Source: Candidatus Limiplasma pullicola
GTDB lineage: Bacteria; Bacillota; Clostridia; Christensenellales; Aristaeellaceae
Length of the DNA stretch: 64,000 nt
Assembly (NCBI GenBank): GCA_018710985.1
Contig: DVIV01000044.1
Location: 1 to 64,000 of the forward strand
Direction of reading: 5' to 3'
A program made the position numbers and the translations under genes. How positions within the stretch are numbered: the first letter of the stretch is position 1; every line of letters starts with the position of its first letter. The notes below the pieces were generated by a model that had not been told where the DNA came from, ran no database searches, and saw only the letters and a list, made by a program, of their open reading frames with translations. Positions 15,463 through 24,037 of the stretch are shown piece by piece.

Positions 15463-16524
15463 TCAGGCCCATGGCTGGCTCTCCAGGGCGATATCCGCCC
15501 CACTTTTGATATCATACGCCTCTATGTAGCTTTTTTCAAGAGGAATCCAGCGGGTTTGGAAGGCAAAAAACCGTTCTTCCTCCCGCGCGCGCAGACGTCT
15601 GAGCCGTTCCTCCTCCGCCGCGCAGACAAAGATGCGCAGGGCGTCCAGCTCTGCGTATGCCTCCGCAAACGCCGGGTGATGGCTGTAGCTGCCCTCGATC
15701 ACCGCAACCGGTGCGGCGCGGTGGACGCGCTCCAGCCATGTGCCGCTCTGGCAGTCATACCGGCGGTAGGACACGTCGCCGCCGCGCGTCAGGCCCGCGA
15801 GCACCTCGTCCCGGAAGCGCTCGTAATGTACGTTGCCGCCTGGCTGCCTGAGCCTTTCCGCCGTCCGCATCGCTGGAGGCAGGAAGAAGTCGTCCATGCG
15901 GATGGGCTGCGTATGGTACAGCGCGGCCAGCGCGTCCGCCAGCGTACTCTTGCCCGACCCGCAGGGCCCGTCCAGCACCGCCAGCGCCCGGCCGGTTTCG
16001 GCCAGGAGCCGCTCGATCCGTATCACCACGGGCACGAGCGTGCCCAGGTCCTCGCGCACCACGCGGTAGGCCGGAGCATAGGCAAGCCGGTACGCGGCGC
16101 TGTGACTCACGGGCGTGCGTCCGTCCCAGTCGCCGAGAAACGCCTCCAGGCTTTCCTCCGAAAACGGCGTCTCCCCCGCGCGGGCCAGCTCCCGCAGGGC
16201 TTCCAGCCCGGCGGCCATCGCCGCCTCGCCTCCCAGGGACTGCGCCATGGTCACGCGCATCATGCCCGCGATTCGCTCCGGCGGCAGCTCCCGCACGGCG
16301 GGCGCGGCGAGGTTCAGCCGGCCCAGGCCGCCCCCGATGGGCGTCAAGGCCGGCACATCCCTGCACGCAGCGACATGCGCCAGCTCCTCTTCCACCCGCC
16401 CCGCACAGTCCCCCGACAAAAGATGGCCGCAGCCAAACGCGCTCTGATACACGAGCTTGACTGCGTCCACCGGCTCCATTCGCGGAGTCTCCGATATTCG
16501 CTTTTTCAAAAGCGCCTTCTTCAT
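15463..16524 (-). CDS. Uridine-kinase-like P-loop kinase with an N-terminal helical domain
   Basis: 353 residues. Residues 1-180 are helical, with no motif I recognise. From about residue 185 a P-loop kinase of the uridine kinase/pantothenate kinase type begins: Walker A DGPCGSGKST, substrate-region RMDDFFLP, YERFRDEV, VIEGSYSHHP and a lid-like ERLRRLRAREE. The substrate is unknown. It follows an ECF S component by 10 bp, and S components bind vitamins or nucleobases, so phosphorylation of the imported compound is a reasonable guess. Its start has only a distant SD inside the preceding gene, so it may depend on translational coupling. Confidence 0.8.
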   Translation of the reverse strand: MKKALLKKRISETPRMEPVDAVKLVYQSAFGCGHLLSGDCAGRVEEELAHVAACRDVPALTPIGGGLGRLNLAAPAVRELPPERIAGMMRVTMAQSLGGEAAMAAGLEALRELARAGETPFSEESLEAFLGDWDGRTPVSHSAAYRLAYAPAYRVVREDLGTLVPVVIRIERLLAETGRALAVLDGPCGSGKSTLADALAALYHTQPIRMDDFFLPPAMRTAERLRQPGGNVHYERFRDEVLAGLTRGGDVSYRRYDCQSGTWLERVHRAAPVAVIEGSYSHHPAFAEAYAELDALRIFVCAAEEERLRRLRAREEERFFAFQTRWIPLEKSYIEAYDIKSGADIALESQPWA

Positions 16525-16534
16525 GGCCGTTGCT

Positions 16535-17077
16535 TCAATTCTCCTTCAGCGGAATCAGCCGGGCGCGCTCCAGCGCCATCACGATCAGCGGCACCAGCAC
16601 CACCTGCAAAACCATGCCCGGCCAGGCGTTGACAAAGCCGCCCGTCCAGAACGCGGCCAGCGCGAAGCGGCTCTGCGTCAGAAGCGCGTAGATCAGCCAG
16701 CTGGCCAGCCCCCACACCGCGCGTCCCGCCAGCATGGCCCCGATCAACGCGACATACACGCGCCCGCGGCCCGGGCGCAGGCGCTGATAGAGAAGGCCCG
16801 CGACCGCGCCGTATCCGGCCATCTCAAAGGCCATGGCCAGCGCCGTGGGCACCAGCGGCGGCATGCCAAACAGGAGGCTGCGCGCGATGGGCAGCACAAA
16901 GCCCACCAGCAGTCCCCAAGGCCACCCGCAGACAAACCCGCAGATCAGGGCGGGCAGATGCAGGGGCAGGAGCATGCTGCCCACCTGCGGAATCTGTCCC
17001 GTCAGAAAGGGCAGCACAAAGCCGATGGCCAGGAACAGCGCGGAGAGCACCAGACGGATCATTTGATTTTTCTTCAT
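16535..17077 (-). CDS. ECF transporter S component (substrate unknown)
   Basis: I start at the ATG 17077 after AAGGAAGG; the longer ORF would begin upstream of the promoter. The 180-residue product has five to six hydrophobic segments, a short basic N-terminus (MKKNQM), and LPLHLPALICGFVCG and FEMAGYGAVAGLLY, typical of small S proteins that capture vitamins. The shared energising module (EcfA, EcfA', EcfT) is not in the window. It heads a five-gene leftward operon. No riboswitch is visible in the roughly 105-nt leader, apart from a small hairpin (TCCTTC/GAAGGA). Confidence 0.82.
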   Translation of the reverse strand: MKKNQMIRLVLSALFLAIGFVLPFLTGQIPQVGSMLLPLHLPALICGFVCGWPWGLLVGFVLPIARSLLFGMPPLVPTALAMAFEMAGYGAVAGLLYQRLRPGRGRVYVALIGAMLAGRAVWGLASWLIYALLTQSRFALAAFWTGGFVNAWPGMVLQVVLVPLIVMALERARLIPLKEN

Positions 17078-17188
17078 CTTTCGGATTCCTTCCTTTGCAG
17101 ATGCAGGATCGCCCAAAAGCCCAAATCCTTCTTCGGAAGGAAGAACGGCGCCTTCGTGACATCCGTGTGCAGCAAAGGGGCTTGGGGT

Positions 17189-17217
17189 ATCATAGCATAT
17201 GCCGTGAATTTTGTAAA
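17189..17217 (-). promoter_or_regulatory. Promoter of the ECF S-kinase-DUF3842-Fe-S operon
   Basis: On the minus strand TTTACA (17212-17217), 17 bp, then TATGAT (17189-17194). It lies back to back with the asd promoter. Confidence 0.75.
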
Positions 17218-17230
17218 GCGCGCCGCGCAA

Positions 17231-17259
17231 TTGACAGATCCCACCCATCATGGTATGCT
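17231..17259 (+). promoter_or_regulatory. asd-dapA-dapB promoter
   Basis: A perfect TTGACA (17231-17236), 17 bp, then TATGCT (17254-17259). The leader of about 110 nt begins with a small perfect hairpin (GGTGCC-TTG-GGCACC, 17269-17283). It is too short for a lysine riboswitch and lacks its conserved core. Confidence 0.75.
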
Positions 17260-17373
17260 TTACCGAAGGTGCCTTGGGCACCCGGCGCGTCCGGCGGCAT
17301 ATGCTGATAAGGCGCGCACTGTTTGGGAAATCTGTTTTTGTGTCCTAGAGAAACAAGGAAGCGGGGTTACGTC

Positions 17374-18465
17374 ATGCAGCAATATCGGGTCGGCATCATC
17401 GGCGCAACGGGCATGGTCGGGCAGCGGTTCACGCTGCTTCTCAAGGAGCACCCCTGGTTCAAAGTCACGTGCGTGGCGGCTTCCAGCCGCAGCGCGGGAA
17501 AGCCCTATGCCGAGGCCGTATCGGGCCGCTGGGCCTTCCCCGGCACGCCGGTTCCCGAGGCAATCGGCCGTCTGACGGTGATGGACGCCGCCGACGTGGA
17601 GAGCGTGGCCCGGCTGGTGGACTTTGTGTTCTGTGCCGTGGACATGAAAAAGGAAGACATCCGCGCCTTGGAAGAGCGTTACGCCAGAGCCGAGGTGCCC
17701 GTTATCAGCAACAACAGCGCCAACCGCCACACTCCCGACGTGCCCATGCTGATTCCCGAAATCAACGGCTCGCACGCCGCCGTAATCGAGGCGCAGCGCC
17801 AGCGGCTGGGCACGCGCGCCGGCTTCATCGCCGTCAAGCCCAACTGCTCCATCCAGAGCTATGTGCCCGCGCTGTGGCCGCTTCTGGACTTTGAGCCGCA
17901 GGCGGTCACCGTATGCACGTATCAGGCCATCAGCGGCGCGGGCAAGACGTTTGAAACCTGGCCGGAGATGATCGACAACGTCATCCCCTACATCGGCGGC
18001 GAGGACGAAAAGAGCGAACGCGAGCCCCTCAAGATTTTCGGCCATGTGGAAAACGGCGCCATCGTCGACGCCGCCTCCCCGGTCATCAGCGCGCAGTGCC
18101 TGCGCGTGGCCTCCTCCGACGGGCACATGGCCGCGGTGAGCGTCAAGTTCGGCCGCAAGCCTTCCCGCGAGGAGATTCTCGCGCGCTGGGACAGCTGCCG
18201 GCCCGCCACTTTGGGGCTGGACCTGCCCTCCGCGCCCAAAAAGTTCCTGCATTATTTTGAGGACCCCGCCCGTCCCCAGACCCGGCTGGACCGGGATACC
18301 GAGGGCGGCATGGCCATCTGCCTGGGCCGCCTGCGCGAGGACCCGGTGATGGACTACAAATTCGTCTGCCTGAGCCACAACACCCTTCGCGGCGCAGCAG
18401 GCGGCGGCGTGCTGAGCGCCGAATACCTGTGCAAACTGGGGTATATTCCCCATAAGGATCTCTGA
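17374..18465 (+). CDS. asd: Aspartate-semialdehyde dehydrogenase
   Basis: 363 residues from the ATG at 17374. It reduces aspartyl phosphate to aspartate semialdehyde with NADPH, the branch point to lysine, diaminopimelate, threonine and methionine. Visible are the nucleotide loop GATGMVGQRF, the Cys motif KPNCSIQ and the DNVIPYIGGEDEK stretch. This stretch is typical of the archaeal/fungal-type enzyme, not the E. coli type. GAGKTF stands where that type often has GYPG. It is the first gene of a lysine operon, with dapA 19 bp downstream. Confidence 0.92.
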   Translation: MQQYRVGIIGATGMVGQRFTLLLKEHPWFKVTCVAASSRSAGKPYAEAVSGRWAFPGTPVPEAIGRLTVMDAADVESVARLVDFVFCAVDMKKEDIRALEERYARAEVPVISNNSANRHTPDVPMLIPEINGSHAAVIEAQRQRLGTRAGFIAVKPNCSIQSYVPALWPLLDFEPQAVTVCTYQAISGAGKTFETWPEMIDNVIPYIGGEDEKSEREPLKIFGHVENGAIVDAASPVISAQCLRVASSDGHMAAVSVKFGRKPSREEILARWDSCRPATLGLDLPSAPKKFLHYFEDPARPQTRLDRDTEGGMAICLGRLREDPVMDYKFVCLSHNTLRGAAGGGVLSAEYLCKLGYIPHKDL

Positions 18466-18484
18466 TTGACGGGAGGTTTTGAGC

Positions 18485-19378
18485 ATGAAGCATGAACCCC
18501 TGTTCCGTGGCAGCGCGGTGGCGCTGGTCACACCCCTTCGGGGCGGCAAGGTGGACGTGGAGGCCATTCACCGCCTGGTGGAAATGCATGTGGATAACGG
18601 CACGGCAGCCATCGTCGCCTGCGGCACCACCGGCGAACCCGCCACGTTGACCCCCGACGAGCGCGAGCTGGTCATCCGGGAGGTGGTTGCCGCCGCGCGG
18701 GGCCGCGTGCCGGTCATCTGCGGCACGGGCAGCAACTGCACCCAGACCGTGATCGACACCGAGCGCCGCTACCGGAGTCTCGGCTGCGCGGCCCAGCTGG
18801 TGGTGACCCCCTACTACAACAAGACGACCCAGGAGGGGCTTTATGCCCACTTCATGGCCGTCGCCGAGCACACGGAGCTTCCCATCGTGCTCTACAACGT
18901 GCCCGGCCGCACGGGGCTGGACATCGCGCCCGAAACCATCGACCGCCTGGCGGAAAGCGGCCGCTTCGTAGCCCTGAAGGAAAGCAGCTACGACCTGCCC
19001 CGCGTGATGGAAAAGATCAGCGCCATGCGCGGCCGGCTCACCCTGTATTCCGGCAACGACGACATGACCTACCCCCTGCTGGCGCTGGGCGCCGAGGGCG
19101 TCATCTCGGTGCTGGCCAACGTGGCGCCCGCCTACGTGAGTGGCATGACCAGCGCCTATTTCTCCGGCAAGACGGAAAAAGCGCTCACCATGCAGACCGA
19201 ATGCCTGCCGCTGGTGCGCGCCCTGTTCAGCGAGGTCAGCCCCATCCCCTGCAAGTACGCGATGGAACTGCTGGGCCTGTGCAGCGGAGAGCTGCGCCTG
19301 CCGCTCATCGGCGCGGGCGAGGCCACGCGGCGCAAGCTGCACGAGGCGCTGGTACAGATGGGCATTTTGATTGCCTGA
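18485..19378 (+). CDS. dapA: 4-hydroxy-tetrahydrodipicolinate synthase
   Basis: 297 residues from the ATG at 18485 (SD GGGAGG, 8-base spacing); the track's TTG at 18479 is too close to the SD. DapA condenses pyruvate with aspartate semialdehyde. The expected residues are present: CGTTGE (substrate Thr), YNVPGRTG (catalytic Tyr), VALKESS (Schiff-base Lys) and GNDDM. It lies between asd and dapB in one operon, supplying diaminopimelate for the wall and lysine. Confidence 0.95.
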   Translation: MKHEPLFRGSAVALVTPLRGGKVDVEAIHRLVEMHVDNGTAAIVACGTTGEPATLTPDERELVIREVVAAARGRVPVICGTGSNCTQTVIDTERRYRSLGCAAQLVVTPYYNKTTQEGLYAHFMAVAEHTELPIVLYNVPGRTGLDIAPETIDRLAESGRFVALKESSYDLPRVMEKISAMRGRLTLYSGNDDMTYPLLALGAEGVISVLANVAPAYVSGMTSAYFSGKTEKALTMQTECLPLVRALFSEVSPIPCKYAMELLGLCSGELRLPLIGAGEATRRKLHEALVQMGILIA

Positions 19379-19403
19379 CCGAAGCATAAGGAGGTACAGG
19401 AGC

Positions 19404-20162
19404 ATGAAAATCATCATCGGCGGCGCGCTTGGGCGCATGGGCCGCGAGCTGGCGCTGGCGGCGGAAGGCGCGGGCGTAGAGGTGGCCTGCGGCGTGGATG
19501 TGGCCTATGCGGGCCAGGCAGCCGCGTTTCCCATTGTCACGGGCTTTGAGCGCATCCCAGAGGACGCCGATGTACTGATCGACTTTTCCCGGCCGGACGC
19601 GCTGCCGGAGCTTTTGCAGGCTGCGCTTGACCGCCGCATGCCCGTGGTGCTGTGCGCCACGGGCTATACGGACGTGGAGCTGAGCAGCATCCGCGAGGCC
19701 GCGCAGACCCTGCCGGTGCTGCGCAGCGCCAACATGAGCCTGGGCATAAATGTGCTCAGCGAGCTGGTGAGCATGGCCGCGCGCACGCTGGAGGGCTTCG
19801 ACGTGGAAATCGTGGAGAAGCACCACCGCATGAAGGCCGACAGCCCCAGCGGCACCGCGCTGATGCTCTATGAATCCGTGCAAAAAGAAAAAGGGCCCGA
19901 AACGAACCCTGTATATGGACGCTATGGCCGCACCCAGAAGCGCGCCGCCGGCGATGTAGGCATCCACGCGGTCCGTGGCGGCACCGTGACCGGCGAGCAC
20001 GAGGTGGGCTTCTATGGAAACGGCGAGCAGCTGATCCTGACGCACCGCGCCGAAAGCCGTGCCCTGTTTGCCCAGGGTGCGCTCAGGGCCGCGGCCTATC
20101 TGGTGACCAGGCCTGCCGGATTATACTCCATGCGCGATGTGGTGCAGGATATGCTGGGCTGA
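19404..20162 (+). CDS. dapB: 4-hydroxy-tetrahydrodipicolinate reductase
   Basis: 252 residues from the ATG at 19404 after AAGGAGG. It has the dinucleotide loop GGALGRMGRE, FSRPDALPE, the catalytic EKHHRMKADSPSGTA motif with the His pair and Lys, and a C-terminal H-x-A-x-S region (THRAESR). DapB carries out the next step after DapA with NAD(P)H. It is the last gene of the operon and ends 5 bp from the convergent XRE gene, with no terminator between them. Confidence 0.94.
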   Translation: MKIIIGGALGRMGRELALAAEGAGVEVACGVDVAYAGQAAAFPIVTGFERIPEDADVLIDFSRPDALPELLQAALDRRMPVVLCATGYTDVELSSIREAAQTLPVLRSANMSLGINVLSELVSMAARTLEGFDVEIVEKHHRMKADSPSGTALMLYESVQKEKGPETNPVYGRYGRTQKRAAGDVGIHAVRGGTVTGEHEVGFYGNGEQLILTHRAESRALFAQGALRAAAYLVTRPAGLYSMRDVVQDMLG

Positions 20163-20167
20163 CGGCT

Positions 20168-20494
20168 TCACTTGTCCGAGCTCCAGTCGGAGAGATGCTC
20201 CTGCAGGGTGCTGAGAATCTCCCGGATGACCAGACGGCGGTTGGGGTCCATGGACGCGGAGGCATCCTCCTCGTCCGGATCGCTCTGCAGGCTTCCCGCC
20301 AGCAGGTAGTCCACGCTGACCTCCAGCGCGTTGGACAACGCCACCAGCGTTTCCAGGCTGGCCTTGCGGGTTCCGCGCTCGACATGCCCCACAAAGGACG
20401 TGCTCACGCCGATGCGTTCCGCCAGCTCCTGCTGTGTCAGGCCAATCAGCTGCCGCTGCTTGCGCACACGTTTGCCCAGATCCACATAGTCCAT
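20168..20494 (-). CDS. XRE-family transcriptional regulator
   Basis: 108 residues. Residues 5-65 form a clear Cro/C1 helix-turn-helix (RVRKQRQLIGLTQQELAERIG, then SFVGHVERGTRK and LVALSNALEVSVDYLL). A short acidic linker and a C-terminal helix probably serve dimerisation. GGGAGGATAGACA precedes the ATG. It stands alone, convergent with dapB. No target can be assigned. Confidence 0.9.
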   Translation of the reverse strand: MDYVDLGKRVRKQRQLIGLTQQELAERIGVSTSFVGHVERGTRKASLETLVALSNALEVSVDYLLAGSLQSDPDEEDASASMDPNRRLVIREILSTLQEHLSDWSSDK

Positions 20495-20832
20495 TGTCTA
20501 TCCTCCCATCTGCGTCACAATGCGGTTTAACTATAACAACGCTATGCCCCTAAGAAAAAGTCCTTTGAGTCACTTTTTGCAACTAATAGAATGATTTTCA
20601 TTCCTGCGGGCATGCTTTTCTGCCAATACAGGAAGGCATTTCCGGTCGGAACGGCCTCGCCGCGCATGCGGCGGAGCATGAAAAAGACGCCCGGCGGCTG
20701 CCCTGCCGGACGGCGCCTGGCGTCTTTCGGTCTTTTCAAACGGCGGAAAAAACCCGTGCTCTCTCTGGCTGCAATCAGAAACGCCGCCGGCTCCTCTGTG
20801 CGAGAAGCCGGCGGCGTTGGTTTGTTGTCCGC
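20495..20832. other. Intergenic stretch with two hairpins, no gene
   Basis: This 338-bp gap upstream of the XRE gene holds a long stem based on AAAGACGCC/GGCGTCTTT at 20683-20727 and the degV terminator at 20780-20818. The small + ORF here (20591-20914) runs through both hairpins and has no SD, so I reject it. I see no clear promoter for the XRE gene. Confidence 0.5.
20780..20818 (-). terminator. Terminator of the degV-family gene
   Basis: A perfect 13-bp stem (AACGCCGCCGGCT) with a 13-base loop. Read leftward, it is followed by a short T-containing run (TTTCTG). Confidence 0.7.
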
Positions 20833-21711
20833 TCAGCAGGGACGTTCCTTGCCGAAGAAGCAGATGGCCACCGTGCCGGGGCCGCAGTGGGCGCCAATCA
20901 CCGGGCCCACATAATAGGTCTGGATCTCTCCCAGGGCGGGCACGCGCTCCCTGAGCATGGATTCCAGGCGGGCGGCATCCTCGGGCGCGTCCGCGTGCAG
21001 GATGATGGTCATCGCCTGAGCGGGATCGTCGATGTTCTCGGCGGCCTTGTCCGCGATCAGGCGCAGCGCCGCCTTCCGGCCGCGCACCTTGTCGGAGCTG
21101 ACTAGCTTGCCGGCCCTGTTTTCGGTGATGATGGGCTTGAGGTCCAGCATGGTGCCCACGGTGGCCGCCATGGCGCCGATGCGGCCGCCGCGGCGCAGGT
21201 ACTTGAGATCATCCACGGTAAACCAGGCCTGGGCGCGCAGTTTGTTCTCCTCCAGCCACTGGGCGACCTCGTCCATGCTCTTGCCCTGGCGGTAGAGCTC
21301 GTGCGCCTTGAGGATCAGAATGGTCTGCGGCGCGGAAATGCTCAGGGTGTCCACCACCGTCATGCGGCGGTCGGGATACTTGGCCAGCAGCTCCTCGCGG
21401 GCGGCGTACACGTTGTTGATCGTGCCGGACAGCTGGCTGGAAAACGCCACGAACAGGATGTCCTTTCCGTCCTTGAAGCAGGGCTCGAAATATTCGATAT
21501 ACGCCGCCGTCGGCAGCAGGGAGGTGACCGGCGCCGCCCCGGCGCGCATGTTGTCGAAGTATTCCTTCTGTCTGCCGCTGCGTCCCAGGTCGTCAAAGTA
21601 TTCCTTTCCGTCCAGGATGTAGGGCATGTACACCATGGTCATATCCAGTTCGTCCACATAGCGAAAGGGCAGGTCGGAATCGGAGTCGGTCATAAATACG
21701 TACGGATTCAT
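20833..21711 (-). CDS. DegV family fatty-acid-binding protein
   Basis: 292 residues of the EDD-fold DegV/FakB family, which holds a fatty acid for phosphorylation by FakA. Landmarks are the start TDSDSDLPF, TSLLPTAAYIEYF, FSSQLSGTINN with the ligand-binding Ser region, DTLSISAPQ, LKYLRRGGRIG and the late GAHCGPGTVAICF. AAAGGAGG precedes the ATG. It is monocistronic between its own promoter and terminator. No fakA is in the window. Confidence 0.92.
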   Translation of the reverse strand: MNPYVFMTDSDSDLPFRYVDELDMTMVYMPYILDGKEYFDDLGRSGRQKEYFDNMRAGAAPVTSLLPTAAYIEYFEPCFKDGKDILFVAFSSQLSGTINNVYAAREELLAKYPDRRMTVVDTLSISAPQTILILKAHELYRQGKSMDEVAQWLEENKLRAQAWFTVDDLKYLRRGGRIGAMAATVGTMLDLKPIITENRAGKLVSSDKVRGRKAALRLIADKAAENIDDPAQAMTIILHADAPEDAARLESMLRERVPALGEIQTYYVGPVIGAHCGPGTVAICFFGKERPC

Positions 21712-21773
21712 GCGTAACCTCCTTTGGGAAGAAGTGGGCCGATCGGCCCGATCAGTTCTGATGATACGCTGTT

Positions 21774-21802
21774 ATTGTACCCTGTCCGTTCCATTTTTGC
21801 AA
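21774..21802 (-). promoter_or_regulatory. Promoter of the degV-family gene
   Basis: On the minus strand TTGCAA (21797-21802), 17 bp, TACAAT (21774-21779), about 65 bp before the start. Confidence 0.7.
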
Positions 21803-21836
21803 GCGGCTCACCTCCTTTTGCAGCGGTCCGGGCCGC

Positions 21837-21865
21837 TTGTTTCCCGTTTCCAAATATGGTACACT
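21837..21865 (+). promoter_or_regulatory. Promoter of the polytopic membrane protein gene
   Basis: TTGTTT (21837-21842), 17 bp, TACACT (21860-21865), 40 bp before the ATG at 21905. Confidence 0.6.
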
Positions 21866-21904
21866 GAAAGCAGAAAATCGCGCGGGGAAAGGAGCGGATG
21901 CTTG

Positions 21905-23416
21905 ATGCGCGCCGTTTGCTCCCGCCGCGGGCAAAATGCGCGGGTCTTGGCCTGGGCGCTGCTCGTCGCCGCGGCGGTGCTGTTTTTTTGCTCCAAGTCC
22001 TCCTTCGGCTATCCCATCAACGACTGGTCCGACGCCAATATCTACTTCACCATCGGCAAGGGCATGACGCGCGGCCAGGTGGTCTACCGCGACCTCTACG
22101 ACCATAAGGGGCCGCTGCTGTATGCCCTGCATGCGCTGTGCGCGTTGATTTCCTTCTGGGATTTTACCGGCGTGTACCTGATGGAAGTGTGTTTCGCGGC
22201 CCTGTTTCTGGCCGGCGTATATCGGCTGATGGTCCTCTGCGGCGCGCGCCGCTGTGCCTGGCTGGCTTTGCCCGTGCTGGCGCTGATGATTTACGCCTCC
22301 CCCTGCTTTGCCCAGGGCGACAGTGCCGAGGAGCTCTGCCTGCCCCTGATGGTCTGGTCCCTTTACGGCGTCCTGCGCCATTTCCGGCGCGGCGGCGGGC
22401 GCATGCCGGCGGGGGAGCTGGTGTGGCAGGGGGCGCTGGACGGCTGTGTGTTCTGGATCAAGTTCACCATCTGCGGCGTGCAGGCCGGGCTGTTCCTTGC
22501 GCTGCTGATCCATCTGGCGGCCCGGCGCGACTGGCGCGGCCTGTGGCGCTCGCTGGGCTGGCTCATCGCGGGCTTTGCGCTGTCCACGCTGCCCTGGGTC
22601 GTCTACTTCGGCGCAAACGGGGCCATCGCCGATTGGCTGGGCACCTATCTGCATGACAACCTGTTCCTGTACTCCGCCTCCGGGGAGGCTGCCGGCCTTG
22701 GGCAGCGGGCCAAGGCCATGCTGCAATGCGGCTGGGAATGGGTGCGGGACAATCCGGCCTGCTCGCTGCTCCTCGCCGGCGGCCTGATCTGGTTTGCCTG
22801 GAAACGGCCCCGCCCCGAGGCGCTGGCCGTATGGCTGGCGGCGCTGGCGGGCGCGCTGGGCGTGTTTGCGGGGGGCAAGAGCTATCCCTATTACGGGCTG
22901 GCGCTGGCCGCGCTGACGCCACTGGGCCTTCTCCCGCTGGGCCGCGCACTCGAAGGCAGGCTCACGCGCCTTTCCGCAAAGGCGCTGACCGGCTGTGCCG
23001 CCGTGCTGGCCGCCGCATGCGTGGGCCTGTGCCCGCTGCTGAGCGGCAACATGACGGCGGATTACGGCGCGTCCTTTGGCCAGCCCCGCGAGGAAACCAT
23101 GCAGTACCGCATCGCCGCCTGTCTGGAGCCTGATGCAACGCTGCTCAACTACGGCTTTATGGATGCGGGCTTCTACACTGCTGCCGGACTTGTGCCGAAT
23201 GTGAAATACTTTCACCAGACCAACGTGCCCCTGGAGGAAATGCTCGCAGAGCAGGAGCGCTACCTGCGCGAGGGGCTTTGCGACTATGTCATCACGCGGG
23301 GCAAGCAGCCGGAATGGATCGGGGAGCGCTATGAGCTGATTGCCACGGAAAGCAGCCCGAACTTCTGGTACGACTCGGTTTATCTCTATCGGCAAAAATC
23401 GCTAAGCAGCCGCTAA
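21905..23416 (+). CDS. Polytopic GT-C-like membrane glycosyltransferase
   Basis: 503 residues from the ATG at 21905 (SD AAAGGAG); the 568-aa track ORF extends through the promoter. There are about ten hydrophobic segments. A first extracytoplasmic loop has NDWSDANIYFTIGKGMTRGQVVYRDLYDHKG; an acidic pair in this loop is the hallmark of GT-C enzymes that use lipid-linked sugars, like the PMT/ArnT group. A soluble C-terminal domain of about 100 residues follows (LNYGFMDAGFYTAAG, DYVITRGKQPEWI). I infer surface glycosylation of a polymer or protein. Acceptor and sugar are unknown. Confidence 0.72.
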   Translation: MRAVCSRRGQNARVLAWALLVAAAVLFFCSKSSFGYPINDWSDANIYFTIGKGMTRGQVVYRDLYDHKGPLLYALHALCALISFWDFTGVYLMEVCFAALFLAGVYRLMVLCGARRCAWLALPVLALMIYASPCFAQGDSAEELCLPLMVWSLYGVLRHFRRGGGRMPAGELVWQGALDGCVFWIKFTICGVQAGLFLALLIHLAARRDWRGLWRSLGWLIAGFALSTLPWVVYFGANGAIADWLGTYLHDNLFLYSASGEAAGLGQRAKAMLQCGWEWVRDNPACSLLLAGGLIWFAWKRPRPEALAVWLAALAGALGVFAGGKSYPYYGLALAALTPLGLLPLGRALEGRLTRLSAKALTGCAAVLAAACVGLCPLLSGNMTADYGASFGQPREETMQYRIAACLEPDATLLNYGFMDAGFYTAAGLVPNVKYFHQTNVPLEEMLAEQERYLREGLCDYVITRGKQPEWIGERYELIATESSPNFWYDSVYLYRQKSLSSR

Positions 23417-23453
23417 GCCTGGCGAAAAAATTTGAAAGCAAACCTGGCCAGCG

Positions 23454-23482
23454 TTGACTTTTGCATGGCTGGGGCGTACAAT
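23454..23482 (+). promoter_or_regulatory. Promoter of the ten-gene antiporter operon
   Basis: TTGACT (23454-23459), 17 bp, TACAAT (23477-23482), about 80 bp before mrpE. No terminator-like hairpin separates it from the preceding gene. Confidence 0.75.
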
Positions 23483-23563
23483 GTCAAACTGATGGTTTTC
23501 GTGTTCTTACCTATTAAAAGGAAGGGGCCGGGCCATCGTCCGCGAGAGGAGGAGGTCCAACGT

Positions 23564-24037
23564 ATGTTTTTCGTGTTCTTCTTGCTATGGGTGGTCTTTA
23601 ACGGCCGCCTGACATGGGAGATCGCCGCTTTCGGCGCGGTGCTCTCCGGCGTGCTGTACGCCTTCTGCTGCGCGTTTCTGGGCTACAGTCCCAAAAAGGA
23701 CTGGGCCGCGGCGCGGCTGATCCCTGCCGCGCTGCGCTATATCGGGCTGCTTCTGACAGAAATCGTCAAGTGCAACCTGGCGCTGACGCGCATCGTGTTT
23801 GCCCCGAAGCTCGAGGTCAAGCCCCATCTGGTCACCTTCCGCACGCCGCTCAAGGGCGGGTTCAAAAGCGCGCTGGCGGATTCCATCACGCTTACGCCCG
23901 GCACCATCACCGTGCACAGCGAAGGCGACCGCCTGACCGTCCACTGCCTGGATACGCAGTTCATGGAAGGCATTGACGACACGTCGTTTTCCCAGGCGCT
24001 TGAAAAAATGCAAAAGACAAAGGAGGAAGAGGCATGA
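23564..24037 (+). CDS. mrpE: Mrp/Mbh-type antiporter subunit E (MnhE/MbhA-like)
   Basis: 157 residues from the ATG at 23564 (SD GAGGAGGAGG); the track ORF is 44 codons longer and begins before the SD. Two to three N-terminal hydrophobic segments are followed by a soluble domain with VTFRTPLKGGFKSALADSITLTPGTITV, the family signature. MrpE is an accessory subunit of multi-subunit cation/proton antiporters. It is first in the operon and overlaps mrpF by ATGA, matching the mbhABCDEFGH order of archaeal membrane hydrogenases. Confidence 0.9.
   Translation: MFFVFFLLWVVFNGRLTWEIAAFGAVLSGVLYAFCCAFLGYSPKKDWAAARLIPAALRYIGLLLTEIVKCNLALTRIVFAPKLEVKPHLVTFRTPLKGGFKSALADSITLTPGTITVHSEGDRLTVHCLDTQFMEGIDDTSFSQALEKMQKTKEEEA

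Noticed and set aside
17078-17188. Vitamin riboswitch ahead of the ECF S component
   Set aside because: The roughly 105-nt leader shows only a short stem and no motif of TPP, FMN, cobalamin or folate-type switches that I can recognise.
17260-17373. Lysine riboswitch or T-box in the asd leader
   Set aside because: The leader is only about 110 nt, with one small hairpin and none of the conserved cores.
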